Notes under the pieces: generated by a model
Told to the model about the DNA's origin: nothing
What the model saw: only the letters and a program-made list of their open reading frames with translations
Databases searched by the model: none
Position numbers and translations under genes: made by a program
From: Paenibacillus lutimineralis
GTDB taxonomy: Bacteria > Bacillota > Bacilli > Paenibacillales > Paenibacillaceae
Reading direction: 5' to 3'
Assembly: GCF_003991425.1 (NCBI RefSeq)
Contig: NZ_CP034346.1
Location: 5,136,001-5,200,000 of the forward strand
DNA: 64,000 bases
Part shown: positions 18,110 to 27,051 of the stretch, one piece after another
Layout of the letters: the number at the start of each line of letters is the position of its first letter
Numbering within the stretch: position 1 is the first letter of the stretch

Positions 18110-19437
18110 GACAGTTCTCTCCCATAAGCCGCATTGCGGTATTCAAGCGGAGAGAGCTGATTATATTTTTTGAATACTAATGTAAAGTATCTTGGATTCT
18201 CATAGCCGACCATTTCACCCACCTCATGCACCTTATGATTGGTATGCCGGAGCAGACTCTTGGCCTTCTCAATCCGGAAGGAGGTAATATAATCGATATA
18301 CTTCTGACCCGTCAGTTCCTTGAACAGGAAGCTTAAATAGCTAGCGTTCAGGTGTACATATTCGGCTACATCATCAAGCGTAATCGTCCGGTCATAATTG
18401 TGCTCAATAAATTGCTTAGCTTCTTGAATTAAGCGGTGTCCGTTGTTAATCTGCTCCGCATTACACGCAGCCTCTTCCGGGTCTGCCGCCTCTATGCCCG
18501 GCAAATTCTTACTGGATGTATCGTCCTGCCGAAAAAGCGCAGCTGCCTCCTGATAGGATCTGCAAATTTGGTTTGGCTGCTGTACAACTGTCCCAATGGA
18601 ATAGATCAGCTTAGATTTAAACAGGCCTCGAAATCGCTTCAGACGTTGTATTACCTGCTCAAGCTCAACAGCCAGCGACTGCGGATCTTCCTTATAGCCG
18701 TCAATCGCCGCCCGATCCGTCCAGATCAGCGCACATTGCCCGTCGGCATCGACATAGTGGTAGCCCTTACCCCATAGATCCTGCATCAAATTATCCAACG
18801 TAAATAAAATAAGGGCCCAATCCTTATCTCCAACCCCTCTCGGCCGTCTCGGATATTCTGTAAAACGCAGCAGGCACACAACATACTCTGTGTATTCCTC
18901 CAGCATAATTTCCGCAGCGCTGCTCTCCAGTTCAATCGCATCCTCTTTCATCTCGCTATACAGAAGATCGCGTAAAAAGCGCTTTCGTAAATGCTGTACC
19001 GATAGCTTTGCTTTGCGTTCCCAGGCTGCACGCTGCAGCTCATGCACCCGCTCCTGCTCGACCATCCGCACCGCCCTGGCCAATATTTTTCCGTAATCCT
19101 CGAAATCGAGTGGCTTCAGCAAATAATCAAGTGAACCATGTTTCATACAGGTTCTCGCATATTCGAAATCATCATAACCGGACAATACGATAATCTTCAT
19201 ATGGGGATATCGGGAGGCAACCTTCTCAGCCAGCTCCAGGCCATCCATAAGAGGCATACGAATATCTGTCACCAGCAGGTCGATCTGCTCATTCATCATC
19301 GTCTGCAAGGCAAACAAGCCATTCTCACAATCTGCAACAACGTCAATATGATAAGAGGAATAGTCAAAGCTGCGTAGGCCTTGTCTAATTTCATATTCAT
19401 CGTCAACGATCATCAATTTATATCGGTTGTCACTCAT
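18106..19437 (-). CDS. Response regulator, YesN type (receiver + AraC HTH)
   Basis: The 443-residue protein has an N-terminal receiver domain with the phospho-acceptor Asp58 in TDIRMPLMDG and the Lys in LLKPLDF. A poorly conserved middle region follows, then a C-terminal AraC double helix-turn-helix (about 335-440). The ATG at 19437 follows GGAAGG and is preferred over the ATG at 19464. It is the partner of the overlapping kinase gene. Being embedded after SBP-permease-glycosidase genes, it most likely controls this same operon. Confidence 0.92.
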   Translation of the reverse strand: MSDNRYKLMIVDDEYEIRQGLRSFDYSSYHIDVVADCENGLFALQTMMNEQIDLLVTDIRMPLMDGLELAEKVASRYPHMKIIVLSGYDDFEYARTCMKHGSLDYLLKPLDFEDYGKILARAVRMVEQERVHELQRAAWERKAKLSVQHLRKRFLRDLLYSEMKEDAIELESSAAEIMLEEYTEYVVCLLRFTEYPRRPRGVGDKDWALILFTLDNLMQDLWGKGYHYVDADGQCALIWTDRAAIDGYKEDPQSLAVELEQVIQRLKRFRGLFKSKLIYSIGTVVQQPNQICRSYQEAAALFRQDDTSSKNLPGIEAADPEEAACNAEQINNGHRLIQEAKQFIEHNYDRTITLDDVAEYVHLNASYLSFLFKELTGQKYIDYITSFRIEKAKSLLRHTNHKVHEVGEMVGYENPRYFTLVFKKYNQLSPLEYRNAAYGRELS

Positions 19438-19494
19438 AGCTGCCCTTCCTTTCTTGTCTGCCATGCTCTGGATGCTGGTATATAGGATCTACAA

Positions 19495-20961
19495 TCAGGA
19501 AACCGTCAGATTTTTTACAAATTCATTCACTTTGAAAGGCAGATTCTCCAGCATTTCTGCCTGCTTCCCGCCGATATCCAATCCTTCAATATGGACGCCA
19601 TCAACGATATGCGAAGCATCAGAACCGTGAAATAACGAAGCTGTCCCCTCTGGAATCTTAATATTACGAAACGTAATATTAAGAATCTGGCCCGGCTCCT
19701 GATCGACCGACCAGCGGTCCTTGAAAATAAGACAAATCATCGCATGCTGCCGTTCTTCCTCAATGGTTATATTCTCAAAGCGGATATTCGAAATCGTTCC
19801 CCGGTCACCAACGACAATACAAAGCGAACCGACCTCCTCCGTCCATACTGCCGTGCTGTGAACCACATTGCAGTTTTCGAATATGACGTCTGAAATATCT
19901 GTTCTCGTCTCTCCGGCAATTCCGAAGCAGCGTACTTTATCGTTCCATACTGTGCAATCGGATACATAAATATCACGACCTCCTATCGCTGGCGGCGCAT
20001 CCATCGCCTTTACAGCAACAGCATCATCGCCAGTACGAATGAAGCAATCGGTCACTCGAATCCGCTCGCAGTTCACAATATCGATTCCATCACTGTTCTC
20101 ACGATAACCGATCAATGTCAGATCGGCAATGGAGGAATCGACACAATTGGACAGATGTACTGTCCAGTGTGAGGTACCTACAATCGTCAGACCTTCTATC
20201 AATACATCTCGGCAGCCTGTCAGCAGCATCGCCTTGCGCGCATGCCAGTCCAGCATCGACATGTCAATAATGCCTCTGCCATGAATTCGTATACTCTCAG
20301 CTTGGTCAGCAGTAATAAAATCAACGTAATTCGGCTTATTCGCCCAGTCGCTGGCAACAACAGGTGCTTCATCCTCCGGTACATACAGCTGCAGCACCGC
20401 TCCACCGGCAATATATAAAGATTCGCCGGACTGCAGTTCAAACGAGCTTACCTTATGCAAACCCGGACCATAATATTTCACCTTGCTATCTGTCGGATCG
20501 GCTGCCCCTTCTTCCTTGGCGTGCAAAGTAATAACTAGAGGACGCTCCGTATTCCCATTGGCCTCCACAATGATTTTCGCGGGTCTGTCTACCGGAATAT
20601 GAATCTCTTGCCCAACCAACTTCGCCTCGATCCCTAAAGAGAGCGGGCGGATCACAGCCGAATCGGTACTCCCTCTTCTCTTGGCAATCAGATTGAAGCT
20701 TCCTGGATCACCGACGAAGCTTAAGGAGGCAAAAGAGAGCGGCCCTCCATTCGTAATTGGCGCAGCATATACAGGCACTGCCTGGCCTTCCACATACAAC
20801 TCCCAATCACGGGACAGCACAAGTCCTTCCGGATCAGGTGCAAAAGCGTCTTCGCCCTGCTTTCGCAATCTATCCTCATCCACGGCATAACCTATTCCAA
20901 CAGGTGCACGATCTATTTTAATAATTGTTCCATTACTAGTTATGATAATTTCTGCTTCCAT
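19495..20961 (-). CDS. GH28-like right-handed beta-helix glycosidase (cytoplasmic)
   Basis: The 488-residue protein has an N-terminal beta domain (about 1-120), then a parallel beta-helix. Clan GH-N residues are seen in NSDGID and TGDDAVAVK, the equivalents of NTD and DD in polygalacturonases. The usual GHG motif is absent; the position reads FGIAGE. There is no signal peptide. The ATG at 20961 follows GAGGAG; the frame also opens at TTG 20988. It shares its layout with the lipoprotein at 21959, so the pair may act on the same glycan outside and inside the cell. Polygalacturonase specificity should not be assumed. Confidence 0.8.
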   Translation of the reverse strand: MEAEIIITSNGTIIKIDRAPVGIGYAVDEDRLRKQGEDAFAPDPEGLVLSRDWELYVEGQAVPVYAAPITNGGPLSFASLSFVGDPGSFNLIAKRRGSTDSAVIRPLSLGIEAKLVGQEIHIPVDRPAKIIVEANGNTERPLVITLHAKEEGAADPTDSKVKYYGPGLHKVSSFELQSGESLYIAGGAVLQLYVPEDEAPVVASDWANKPNYVDFITADQAESIRIHGRGIIDMSMLDWHARKAMLLTGCRDVLIEGLTIVGTSHWTVHLSNCVDSSIADLTLIGYRENSDGIDIVNCERIRVTDCFIRTGDDAVAVKAMDAPPAIGGRDIYVSDCTVWNDKVRCFGIAGETRTDISDVIFENCNVVHSTAVWTEEVGSLCIVVGDRGTISNIRFENITIEEERQHAMICLIFKDRWSVDQEPGQILNITFRNIKIPEGTASLFHGSDASHIVDGVHIEGLDIGGKQAEMLENLPFKVNEFVKNLTVS

Positions 20962-21001
20962 CTTGATCTCTCCTCTGTAATTCTGCAACTCTCGCTGCTT
21001 T

Positions 21002-21946
21002 TTATGACATCAGCATTAAGCGCCCCGCCTGATAGGCTGTATTAAAGAAGGCCGGACGTTCATAAGGATGTGTATTCGGCAGATGCAAGGAGACAAGCAA
21101 TTGTCCCTCAAAGGTTCGGAACAGCATGCCATGACCGCCGTTCTTCTCGAACAGCTGCTCACGCTCTTGAACCCATGGCCCTGTAATGCTGCCGCTCTCA
21201 GATCGGGCTATTCCGATTGCGTAGCCGTCCTTACCGTGGCTGGACCAGATCATCAGCAGCTTGCCGTCAGGTGCTTGATAAAGGAAGGGACCGTCGGTTA
21301 CAAAGTTCCCAGACCCTTCTTCCTCCACTGGCCAATGTGCATCGGCAGCCCGGAACAAGACGAGCGGATCACTTGCTGGCTCAGACAAATCCGCCGCAAG
21401 TCGCATCGCACACATCTCGCCATTTCCCACCTGCGTCCATTCATGGCAGAAGATCATCCACGGATCACCATACTCATCCGTGTACAGTGTACCGTCAAGG
21501 CATTCCCAATTCGCCGGCGTAACCGGCCCTTCCCCCATAGGCACAAATGGCCCTAGCGGAGCATCCGCTTTTAGAATCTGAGTCCCCCGGCATTTGCCCT
21601 CAGCTTTAAAGCTGGCGAACATATAATATCCGCCCTCATAATAATGCACCTCTGGCGCCCAGAAATGATGGTCCGCCCAGAAGCCCTCAGGCTTCCGAAA
21701 TACTGGGAACGGGCCTTCCCAATGGTGCAAGTCGCGGCTGCGGTAACCGTCAAAGCCAATAGCAGCGCCGCCCCATGAAGTCACACCCATCGTTCCGTAC
21801 ATGTAACAAAAACCAGCGTCTTTATCGACATATACGAACGGATCACGGATGTGTATATCGCCAAGCTGCAGTAGCTTCTCTTGCGCTTCCTGATACGGCA
21901 AGCCTCCCGGCTGCATAGCATCCTGCTTCATCATATCTCGATTCAA
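21002..21946 (-). CDS. GH43-family glycosidase
   Basis: The 314-residue cytoplasmic enzyme has a five-bladed propeller. The motifs are HIRDPFVYV (catalytic base Asp), HFWAPEVHYYEGGYYMF, ECLDGTLYTDE and NFVTDGPFLYQ. Typical GH43 members have Glu as acid in the last block; here the residue before Gly is Asp, as in some subfamilies I cannot place. Alpha-L-arabinofuranosidase or beta-xylosidase-like roles are possible. The start is uncertain: TTG at 21946 sits about 7 nt after GGGGGCGGG, while ATG at 21934 has a weaker site. It lies 12 bp after the upstream GH28 gene. Confidence 0.82.
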   Translation of the reverse strand: MNRDMMKQDAMQPGGLPYQEAQEKLLQLGDIHIRDPFVYVDKDAGFCYMYGTMGVTSWGGAAIGFDGYRSRDLHHWEGPFPVFRKPEGFWADHHFWAPEVHYYEGGYYMFASFKAEGKCRGTQILKADAPLGPFVPMGEGPVTPANWECLDGTLYTDEYGDPWMIFCHEWTQVGNGEMCAMRLAADLSEPASDPLVLFRAADAHWPVEEEGSGNFVTDGPFLYQAPDGKLLMIWSSHGKDGYAIGIARSESGSITGPWVQEREQLFEKNGGHGMLFRTFEGQLLVSLHLPNTHPYERPAFFNTAYQAGRLMLMS

Positions 21947-21958
21947 CCTACCCGCCCC

Positions 21959-23491
21959 CTACTTCACTTCGATATTCTTAGCATAATCGTTCACGGTAAA
22001 TAAAGGATCGTCTTTCTTCAGCTTCTCGCCGTTTACTCTTATATTCTCAAACCGGACATTTGAGATCAGCCGATCCTTGCTCCAGCCCTCAAGTTTAATT
22101 TCATTAGAACCGTCAGAATAGGATTCGATATTCCGATATGTGATGCCGCTGATCTGTCCAGGCCAAGCCCAGTTACCCTGCAGCGCACCGAAATAGAACG
22201 TATCTCTCATCTGGATATTGATTAAGCGCTTCGCCTTTTCAACCCGGATATTCTCAAATGTTATTTCACTGATCTCCGTCCCATGCAGCGCAAATATGTT
22301 GATGGCCGACCGGTCCGGCAATACATCAGGGTGATCCCGATCATCATAATTGTGCAAAATATCGATATTACTGAAGGTGATAGTCCTGAAATAAGGCGCT
22401 ACGGTCTCTGCACCAATACCAATCGCATTATTCGCATCCGCCCAAAGTTGGGCATTTTTGTACGTAATATTGTAGACAGGCAGTGCATCCTTCGGCTCCT
22501 CATGGGACAATCCCTTAATAGCTACCGCATCATCAGCGGAATGAACAAAGGACCCGTCGAACACAATGTCATGGCTGCTGTTAATGTTAAATCCGTCACT
22601 GCTTGCAAACCGCGGACTTACCGCCTTATAGTTAGTCACCTCTATATTGCTGCTGCCGTGCATCGCCGCTGTCCAACTGCTGGCATCCCGGTTGACAATA
22701 ATATCCCGAACGACAGAATCCGTTACAAAGCCTAAAGTCAGAGCTATATCATCATATTCATCATTGGAATGGTAATCATTAAGCAGTATGCCTCTGCCGC
22801 GGATCGTAATGTTGCTGGCCTGATCCGCCCGTACTCTGCCACGCACCACAGCTCCACCGCTAATATAGAGCGTCTGACCCGATTGCAGCATCAGCGGCGG
22901 TTCACCGTAATCTCCCAGATCATAAAAGCCCGGTTCAAAAAATATGACATTCGGATCATTCTTATCAGGGATATCCTCTTCCGGCTTCTGCGCGAACAAG
23001 TGCAGCACCTTCCCCTGATAATCGCCGTTGAGGACAAGCGTAACTGGAACCTGTCTATTTAATTCAAAGCGAATGGTATTCCCTTCACGTTCTCCCTCAA
23101 TTCCTAATGATCTTGGAATAATCTCAAAGCTCTCGAATGGAAAATCCGGTGTAATCGCCATTTTACTGCGGCCCGGCATGTCAAAGTAACCGTAAGAAAT
23201 CGGCTCATTCCAGCTATTAAGACCCGCGTTATACAAATCTATCTCCTGCTCTCCGGCAATAACTTTGAAATCATAGGAGCGATAATTAGCGGGTAGGTCC
23301 TCAGGTGCTTTATAGTTGATAATCGGCTGGTCCTCCTTCAGTTCAGGAGGCAGGAGCGCCTGCTGTCCCTTAACGCCTGCTGAAGAACAGCCCGAGATCA
23401 TAGCTGTTAATAGACCGATCAACAGAAGTACAGTCACCACACTGCTACCGTGAGCTTGTGGACAGAATACCGCTGGCTTCTTATTTCCCAT
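21959..23491 (-). CDS. GH28/GH49-like beta-helix lipoprotein
   Basis: The 510-residue surface enzyme has a lipoprotein signal with lipobox MISGC (Cys35). The N-terminal beta domain (about 50-190) and beta-helix (about 200-480) match clan GH-N. SSDGFNI and SADDAVAIKG supply the catalytic Asp candidates. The stretch FFEPGFYDLGD followed by SGQTLYISGGAVVRG resembles GH49 dextranase/isopullulanase and GH28 relatives. It should cut a polysaccharide at the cell surface for the importer encoded just upstream. The exact substrate is not readable. Confidence 0.8.
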   Translation of the reverse strand: MGNKKPAVFCPQAHGSSVVTVLLLIGLLTAMISGCSSAGVKGQQALLPPELKEDQPIINYKAPEDLPANYRSYDFKVIAGEQEIDLYNAGLNSWNEPISYGYFDMPGRSKMAITPDFPFESFEIIPRSLGIEGEREGNTIRFELNRQVPVTLVLNGDYQGKVLHLFAQKPEEDIPDKNDPNVIFFEPGFYDLGDYGEPPLMLQSGQTLYISGGAVVRGRVRADQASNITIRGRGILLNDYHSNDEYDDIALTLGFVTDSVVRDIIVNRDASSWTAAMHGSSNIEVTNYKAVSPRFASSDGFNINSSHDIVFDGSFVHSADDAVAIKGLSHEEPKDALPVYNITYKNAQLWADANNAIGIGAETVAPYFRTITFSNIDILHNYDDRDHPDVLPDRSAINIFALHGTEISEITFENIRVEKAKRLINIQMRDTFYFGALQGNWAWPGQISGITYRNIESYSDGSNEIKLEGWSKDRLISNVRFENIRVNGEKLKKDDPLFTVNDYAKNIEVK

Positions 23492-23546
23492 GACATGTCA
23501 CCTCTCAGCCTTCAATTTCTTTTTACCAGTCAGCCCTTATAGGCAT

Positions 23547-24389
23547 TTAGCCTTTTACAGCAGAGGCTACTACTCCTTCTACCAAATAACGCTGGCCGAT
23601 AAAGAAAACAACAATAATAGGCAGCACGAACATGACCAATCCAGCGCTCTGTACCTGCGTCATTGTAATATCCTTCTGTCCCGGGAAGACATAACCGATC
23701 GAGAACAATGCGGTGGCCAGCGGATATTTATTGTCCTGCAGGAACATAAACGGTGTAATATAGTCATTCCCCCATGCGCCGTTGAAAGCCAGGATCGATA
23801 CGGTCGCAACTACAGGTAAAGAGATCGGCAGGAATATATTCCAGAAAATACGGAATGTCGTGCACCCGTCAATTCTGGCCGCCTCCTCCAGATCACGCGG
23901 AAAACCCGCGAAGAACTGGCGGTATAAGAAAATGCTGAATGCACTACCGCCCAGGCCCCAGAAGAACCAAGGCCAAAATGTATTAACAAGACCTAGCTTG
24001 AAAAAGATGACGTAGGTCGGAATTTGAGTAACGATCCCCGGCAGCATCATCGTAGATAGCATGAGTAGGAACAGTACATTTTTGCCGGGTCCTCTTAATC
24101 TGGCGAAGCCATAGCCGACGAACGCGCTGGTTACTGTAGGAATAATGACCGAGAAGGCCGTAATAATGATTGAGTTCTTCGCATATCCCCAATAATCGAT
24201 AAATGTGAGGGCATATTTATAGTTAATAAAATGCAGGCCCGTCGGCAGGAATGTTGACGCGGCTCCTACCTGCTGCAATGAATTCGTAACCAGCCAATAT
24301 AAAGGCATCACGAACAATACGGACAATGCAATGAGCAAAGCATATACCGTTATTCGGAAAGGCAGTCTCTTCATCCCCGCGTTTACCAT
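23547..24389 (-). CDS. Carbohydrate ABC transporter permease (MalG-like)
   Basis: This 280-residue permease has six predicted helices. Its EAA loop is EEAARIDGCTTFRIFWNIFLP, of the MalG/UgpE kind, and it ends in VASAVKG. It starts 1 bp after the stop of the partner permease (24391), with GGAGGG upstream, so the two are tightly co-translated. It lies before the GH28-like lipoprotein gene. Confidence 0.92.
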   Translation of the reverse strand: MVNAGMKRLPFRITVYALLIALSVLFVMPLYWLVTNSLQQVGAASTFLPTGLHFINYKYALTFIDYWGYAKNSIIITAFSVIIPTVTSAFVGYGFARLRGPGKNVLFLLMLSTMMLPGIVTQIPTYVIFFKLGLVNTFWPWFFWGLGGSAFSIFLYRQFFAGFPRDLEEAARIDGCTTFRIFWNIFLPISLPVVATVSILAFNGAWGNDYITPFMFLQDNKYPLATALFSIGYVFPGQKDITMTQVQSAGLVMFVLPIIVVFFIGQRYLVEGVVASAVKG

Positions 24390-24390
24390 G

Positions 24391-25359
24391 TTATTTGCCC
24401 TCCTGATCTACTTCATAAAATACCCAGAACCTGCTTGTCGTGAATACAACAATGGTTAGAATAAGAATCATTACGAACAGCACCCATAACAGCGCCAGAC
24501 CGTAGCCAAACCGGCCGTAAGCGAAGATTTGCTGAAAAGCATGCACCGAATAAACATAGTTCGGCCGAAGCGGCGTCGAGAGCAAGCTGTTCGAATTGGC
24601 CGCAAGCAGAATTGGCTGCACGAAGATCTGCAGCGAGCTGATAATGCTCATAATAAATTGGAAGAACAGCACTGGCGTCACTAAAGGAATCGTTATTTTC
24701 ACAAAACGCTGTATTGTCGTTGCTCCGTCAATCGCTGCCGCCTCATATAGATCCTTGGACACCCCCTTTAATCCTGCCAGATAGATAAGTATCCCTCCGC
24801 CAACACCCCACAGGAGCATAATAATCAGCGGATAGATCGCGTAATCGTATCCAAGCCAATCCACCGCCTCCAACCCCAGAGCTTCCAGCATCTTATTCAC
24901 AATGCCATCATCGACGAACAAGGAACGCCACATCGTCCCTACAGCGACTACGGGAATAATCGACGGAATAAAGAATAGAGTACGGTAAAAACCGATGCGC
25001 TTAATATTCTGATTCAGCAGAACAGCTAACAGAAAGCCTAATATAATCGTAGATGGCACCATAATCACCGTAAAAAATAAAGTCCTGCCCAGCGAATACA
25101 TCGCATCATTATCCGTAAAAACCTTGCGGTAATTGTCCAGACCGACAAACACCAGACGGTCCATATTGAAACCTGCATAATTGGTAAAGCTCAAATACAG
25201 GCCATATAAGAGCGGAATTAATCCGAGCACAATAAATACGATGAACCATGGAGATATGAACAAATAAAACTCTATCGCCTCTTTAAAGCTTCTTCCGCGA
25301 AACCTGCTTCGTTTGCTGTGGAAGGCAGCGTCTGTCTCATGCACAACCTGTCTGTTCAC
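24391..25359 (-). CDS. Sugar ABC transporter permease (MalF/UgpA-like)
   Basis: The protein has 322 residues. The EAA loop is EAAAIDGATTIQRFVKITIP. The N-terminal 35 residues are cytoplasmic and basic. GTG at 25359 has AAGGAGGG at good spacing; TTG at 25362 is closer to that site and less likely. It pairs with the 23547 permease. An intergenic hairpin separates it from the binding protein gene upstream. Confidence 0.9.
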   Translation of the reverse strand: MNRQVVHETDAAFHSKRSRFRGRSFKEAIEFYLFISPWFIVFIVLGLIPLLYGLYLSFTNYAGFNMDRLVFVGLDNYRKVFTDNDAMYSLGRTLFFTVIMVPSTIILGFLLAVLLNQNIKRIGFYRTLFFIPSIIPVVAVGTMWRSLFVDDGIVNKMLEALGLEAVDWLGYDYAIYPLIIMLLWGVGGGILIYLAGLKGVSKDLYEAAAIDGATTIQRFVKITIPLVTPVLFFQFIMSIISSLQIFVQPILLAANSNSLLSTPLRPNYVYSVHAFQQIFAYGRFGYGLALLWVLFVMILILTIVVFTTSRFWVFYEVDQEGK

Positions 25360-25391
25360 CAAAAGCCCTCCTTGCTACCGAGTTAAATTTA

Positions 25392-25430
25392 AGAAGGGCT
25401 GCCGAAAGCAGTGCTTCCGCCAACCCTTCT
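25392..25430 (-). terminator. Intra-operon stem-loop after binding-protein gene
   Basis: AGAAGGG/CCCTTCT closes a hairpin with an inner stem, lying 10 bp after the binding protein stop. Only a weak T-rich stretch follows, so it is likely an mRNA-stabilising or partial-termination element. This keeps binding protein levels above permease levels, a common layout in such operons. Confidence 0.6.
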
Positions 25431-25439
25431 GTGATTCCC

Positions 25440-26852
25440 TTATGGGCTAACCAGCTGCTTGCCTTCCGTAATGAGCGTGTTCAGCTCCTCTGTCATTTTC
25501 TGAACAGCTCCGTCGACTGTGTCCTTATCGAAATATACTGGTGTAAAGTATTTATCGATAATGGAGTTCACGGCTTGATAGTTCAAATAAGGGTTATAAG
25601 GCAGACTTCCATCTGTATACTGAAGTTCATTCTGAATAAAGTCATAGTTCATCTTGTCAAACGCCGACTCCTGAGGCAGCATTTCCGTCAATGTCTTCGT
25701 ACCTGGCAAGCCATAACCTGCTTTAGCACGTTCAACGGCAGGCTCTGCTCCGAAGAACCATTCAAACACTTCCCAAGCTTCCTTTGGATGCTTCGTATTT
25801 TTATAAATAATCGCGCCTGTGCCTGCGCCTGTCGGCGAGATTCGCTTGCCACCTTCCACTACCGGAGCTGGTGCTACGCCAAAGTCATCCAGACGGTCCT
25901 TTGTTAATTCATTAGTCTTCAGGAAACCAGAGAACCAATAGCCTGCAATAATAATCGCTGCCTTGTTATCTACGAACAATTGGCCGCCCCAGTCTGTCTC
26001 CTGCTGCAATGGGCTAGGCCCGATTCCCGATTTTGCTGTATCTAACCAAAAGTTCAGCAAATCCTTCGTTCCCGGTTTATCCAGCTCAGCTTGGCTGAAA
26101 TCGGCGCTGAACATACTGCTGCCCCGCTGGAGCAATTGCAGGTTCAGCAAATCCTGATTTGCTGCGATCGTACTGTTGTAATAAGCAAGACCGTACTGTG
26201 TTGTTTTCTTGCCATTTTTTACAGTCAGCTTATTAGCAAGCTCAACCAACTCCTGCCAGGTCATCGCTTCTGTACTGCTAGGGAACGGCACTCCGGCCTC
26301 TTCAAACAACTTCTTGTTGTAATAGATCGTATAATCCGGCGACCAGTCTTTAGGGAAACCGTAGATCGCTCCCTCGCCATGCTTGCCGGAGGCAATATCA
26401 TACTTAAATTGATTCACTACCGGAAGGAAATCTTCTATGTTAAACACTTTACTGGCTTGGAAATTTTCAGTCAGATCCATCGCCATTCCTTTAAGTACAA
26501 AGCCTGGAAGCTCTGTAACGGAATTGGTACGAATAATATCCGGGCCGTTGCCCGCGGCCATCATAGCCATCAGCTTGTTATAGTCCGCCGAGACAATCTC
26601 GACCTTAATATTTGGATGCGTTTTCTCAAATTCAGCTACGAGCTCACTAGTAAATTCCGTGTCGTACATCGTATGACGGATGACCACCTGTTCCCCGCTC
26701 TTCGCCGTATCCTTCGACTCTCCGTCTGCAGCGTCACTGCCCCCGTTATTGCCCGGTGAATTAGTCCCATTACCTCCGCCGCATGCGCTCATCAACAGCA
26801 GACTTGATATTACAAGTACAGACAAGCATGCAGTCCACCAAGATCTTTTCAT
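25440..26852 (-). CDS. ABC importer solute-binding lipoprotein (UgpB/MalE type)
   Basis: The 470-residue protein has lipobox LMSAC (Cys24), a Gly/Asn/Ser linker and the family 1 extracellular binding protein fold. NKLFEEAGVPFPSSTEAMTWQELVELANKL, quoted here only as NKLFEEAGVPFP and TWQELVELANKL, is a typical sugar-binding signature. The ATG at 26852 follows GAGGGGGAT; the longer frame from 26891 would add a non-signal leader. It is first in the long glycosidase/two-component operon. The ligand is probably an oligosaccharide released by the GH28-like lipoprotein. Confidence 0.92.
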   Translation of the reverse strand: MKRSWWTACLSVLVISSLLLMSACGGGNGTNSPGNNGGSDAADGESKDTAKSGEQVVIRHTMYDTEFTSELVAEFEKTHPNIKVEIVSADYNKLMAMMAAGNGPDIIRTNSVTELPGFVLKGMAMDLTENFQASKVFNIEDFLPVVNQFKYDIASGKHGEGAIYGFPKDWSPDYTIYYNKKLFEEAGVPFPSSTEAMTWQELVELANKLTVKNGKKTTQYGLAYYNSTIAANQDLLNLQLLQRGSSMFSADFSQAELDKPGTKDLLNFWLDTAKSGIGPSPLQQETDWGGQLFVDNKAAIIIAGYWFSGFLKTNELTKDRLDDFGVAPAPVVEGGKRISPTGAGTGAIIYKNTKHPKEAWEVFEWFFGAEPAVERAKAGYGLPGTKTLTEMLPQESAFDKMNYDFIQNELQYTDGSLPYNPYLNYQAVNSIIDKYFTPVYFDKDTVDGAVQKMTEELNTLITEGKQLVSP

Positions 26853-26896
26853 TGAAATCCCCCTCGCAATCACTTCTGTTGTGTTGTACACCTCAA

Positions 26897-26925
26897 ATTA
26901 TAAAATCGATCTATACCTCCAACAA
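26897..26925 (-). promoter_or_regulatory. Sigma-A-type promoter of the glycosidase/importer operon
   Basis: TTGTTG (26920-26925) and a perfect TATAAT (26897-26902) are 17 bp apart on the minus strand. It lies 45 bp upstream of the binding protein start. The weak -35 suggests activation, plausibly by the operon's own response regulator. Confidence 0.65.
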
Positions 26926-26978
26926 CGTAGTATCTTTTTTGATTCGTTCATATTTATTTGGGATTTGCCACTCCCATT

Positions 26979-27023
26979 AAAAAAGCCCGCTTCTCTCTAA
27001 CTAAATTAGAGTAGAAACGGACT
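26979..27023 (-). terminator. Intrinsic terminator of asd
   Basis: A long imperfect stem (26984-27000 with 27006-27023) is followed by six T on the minus strand. It lies 29 bp after the asd stop. Confidence 0.7.
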
Positions 27024-27051
27024 TAGTAATAATATATAGCGATTCCTGGCC

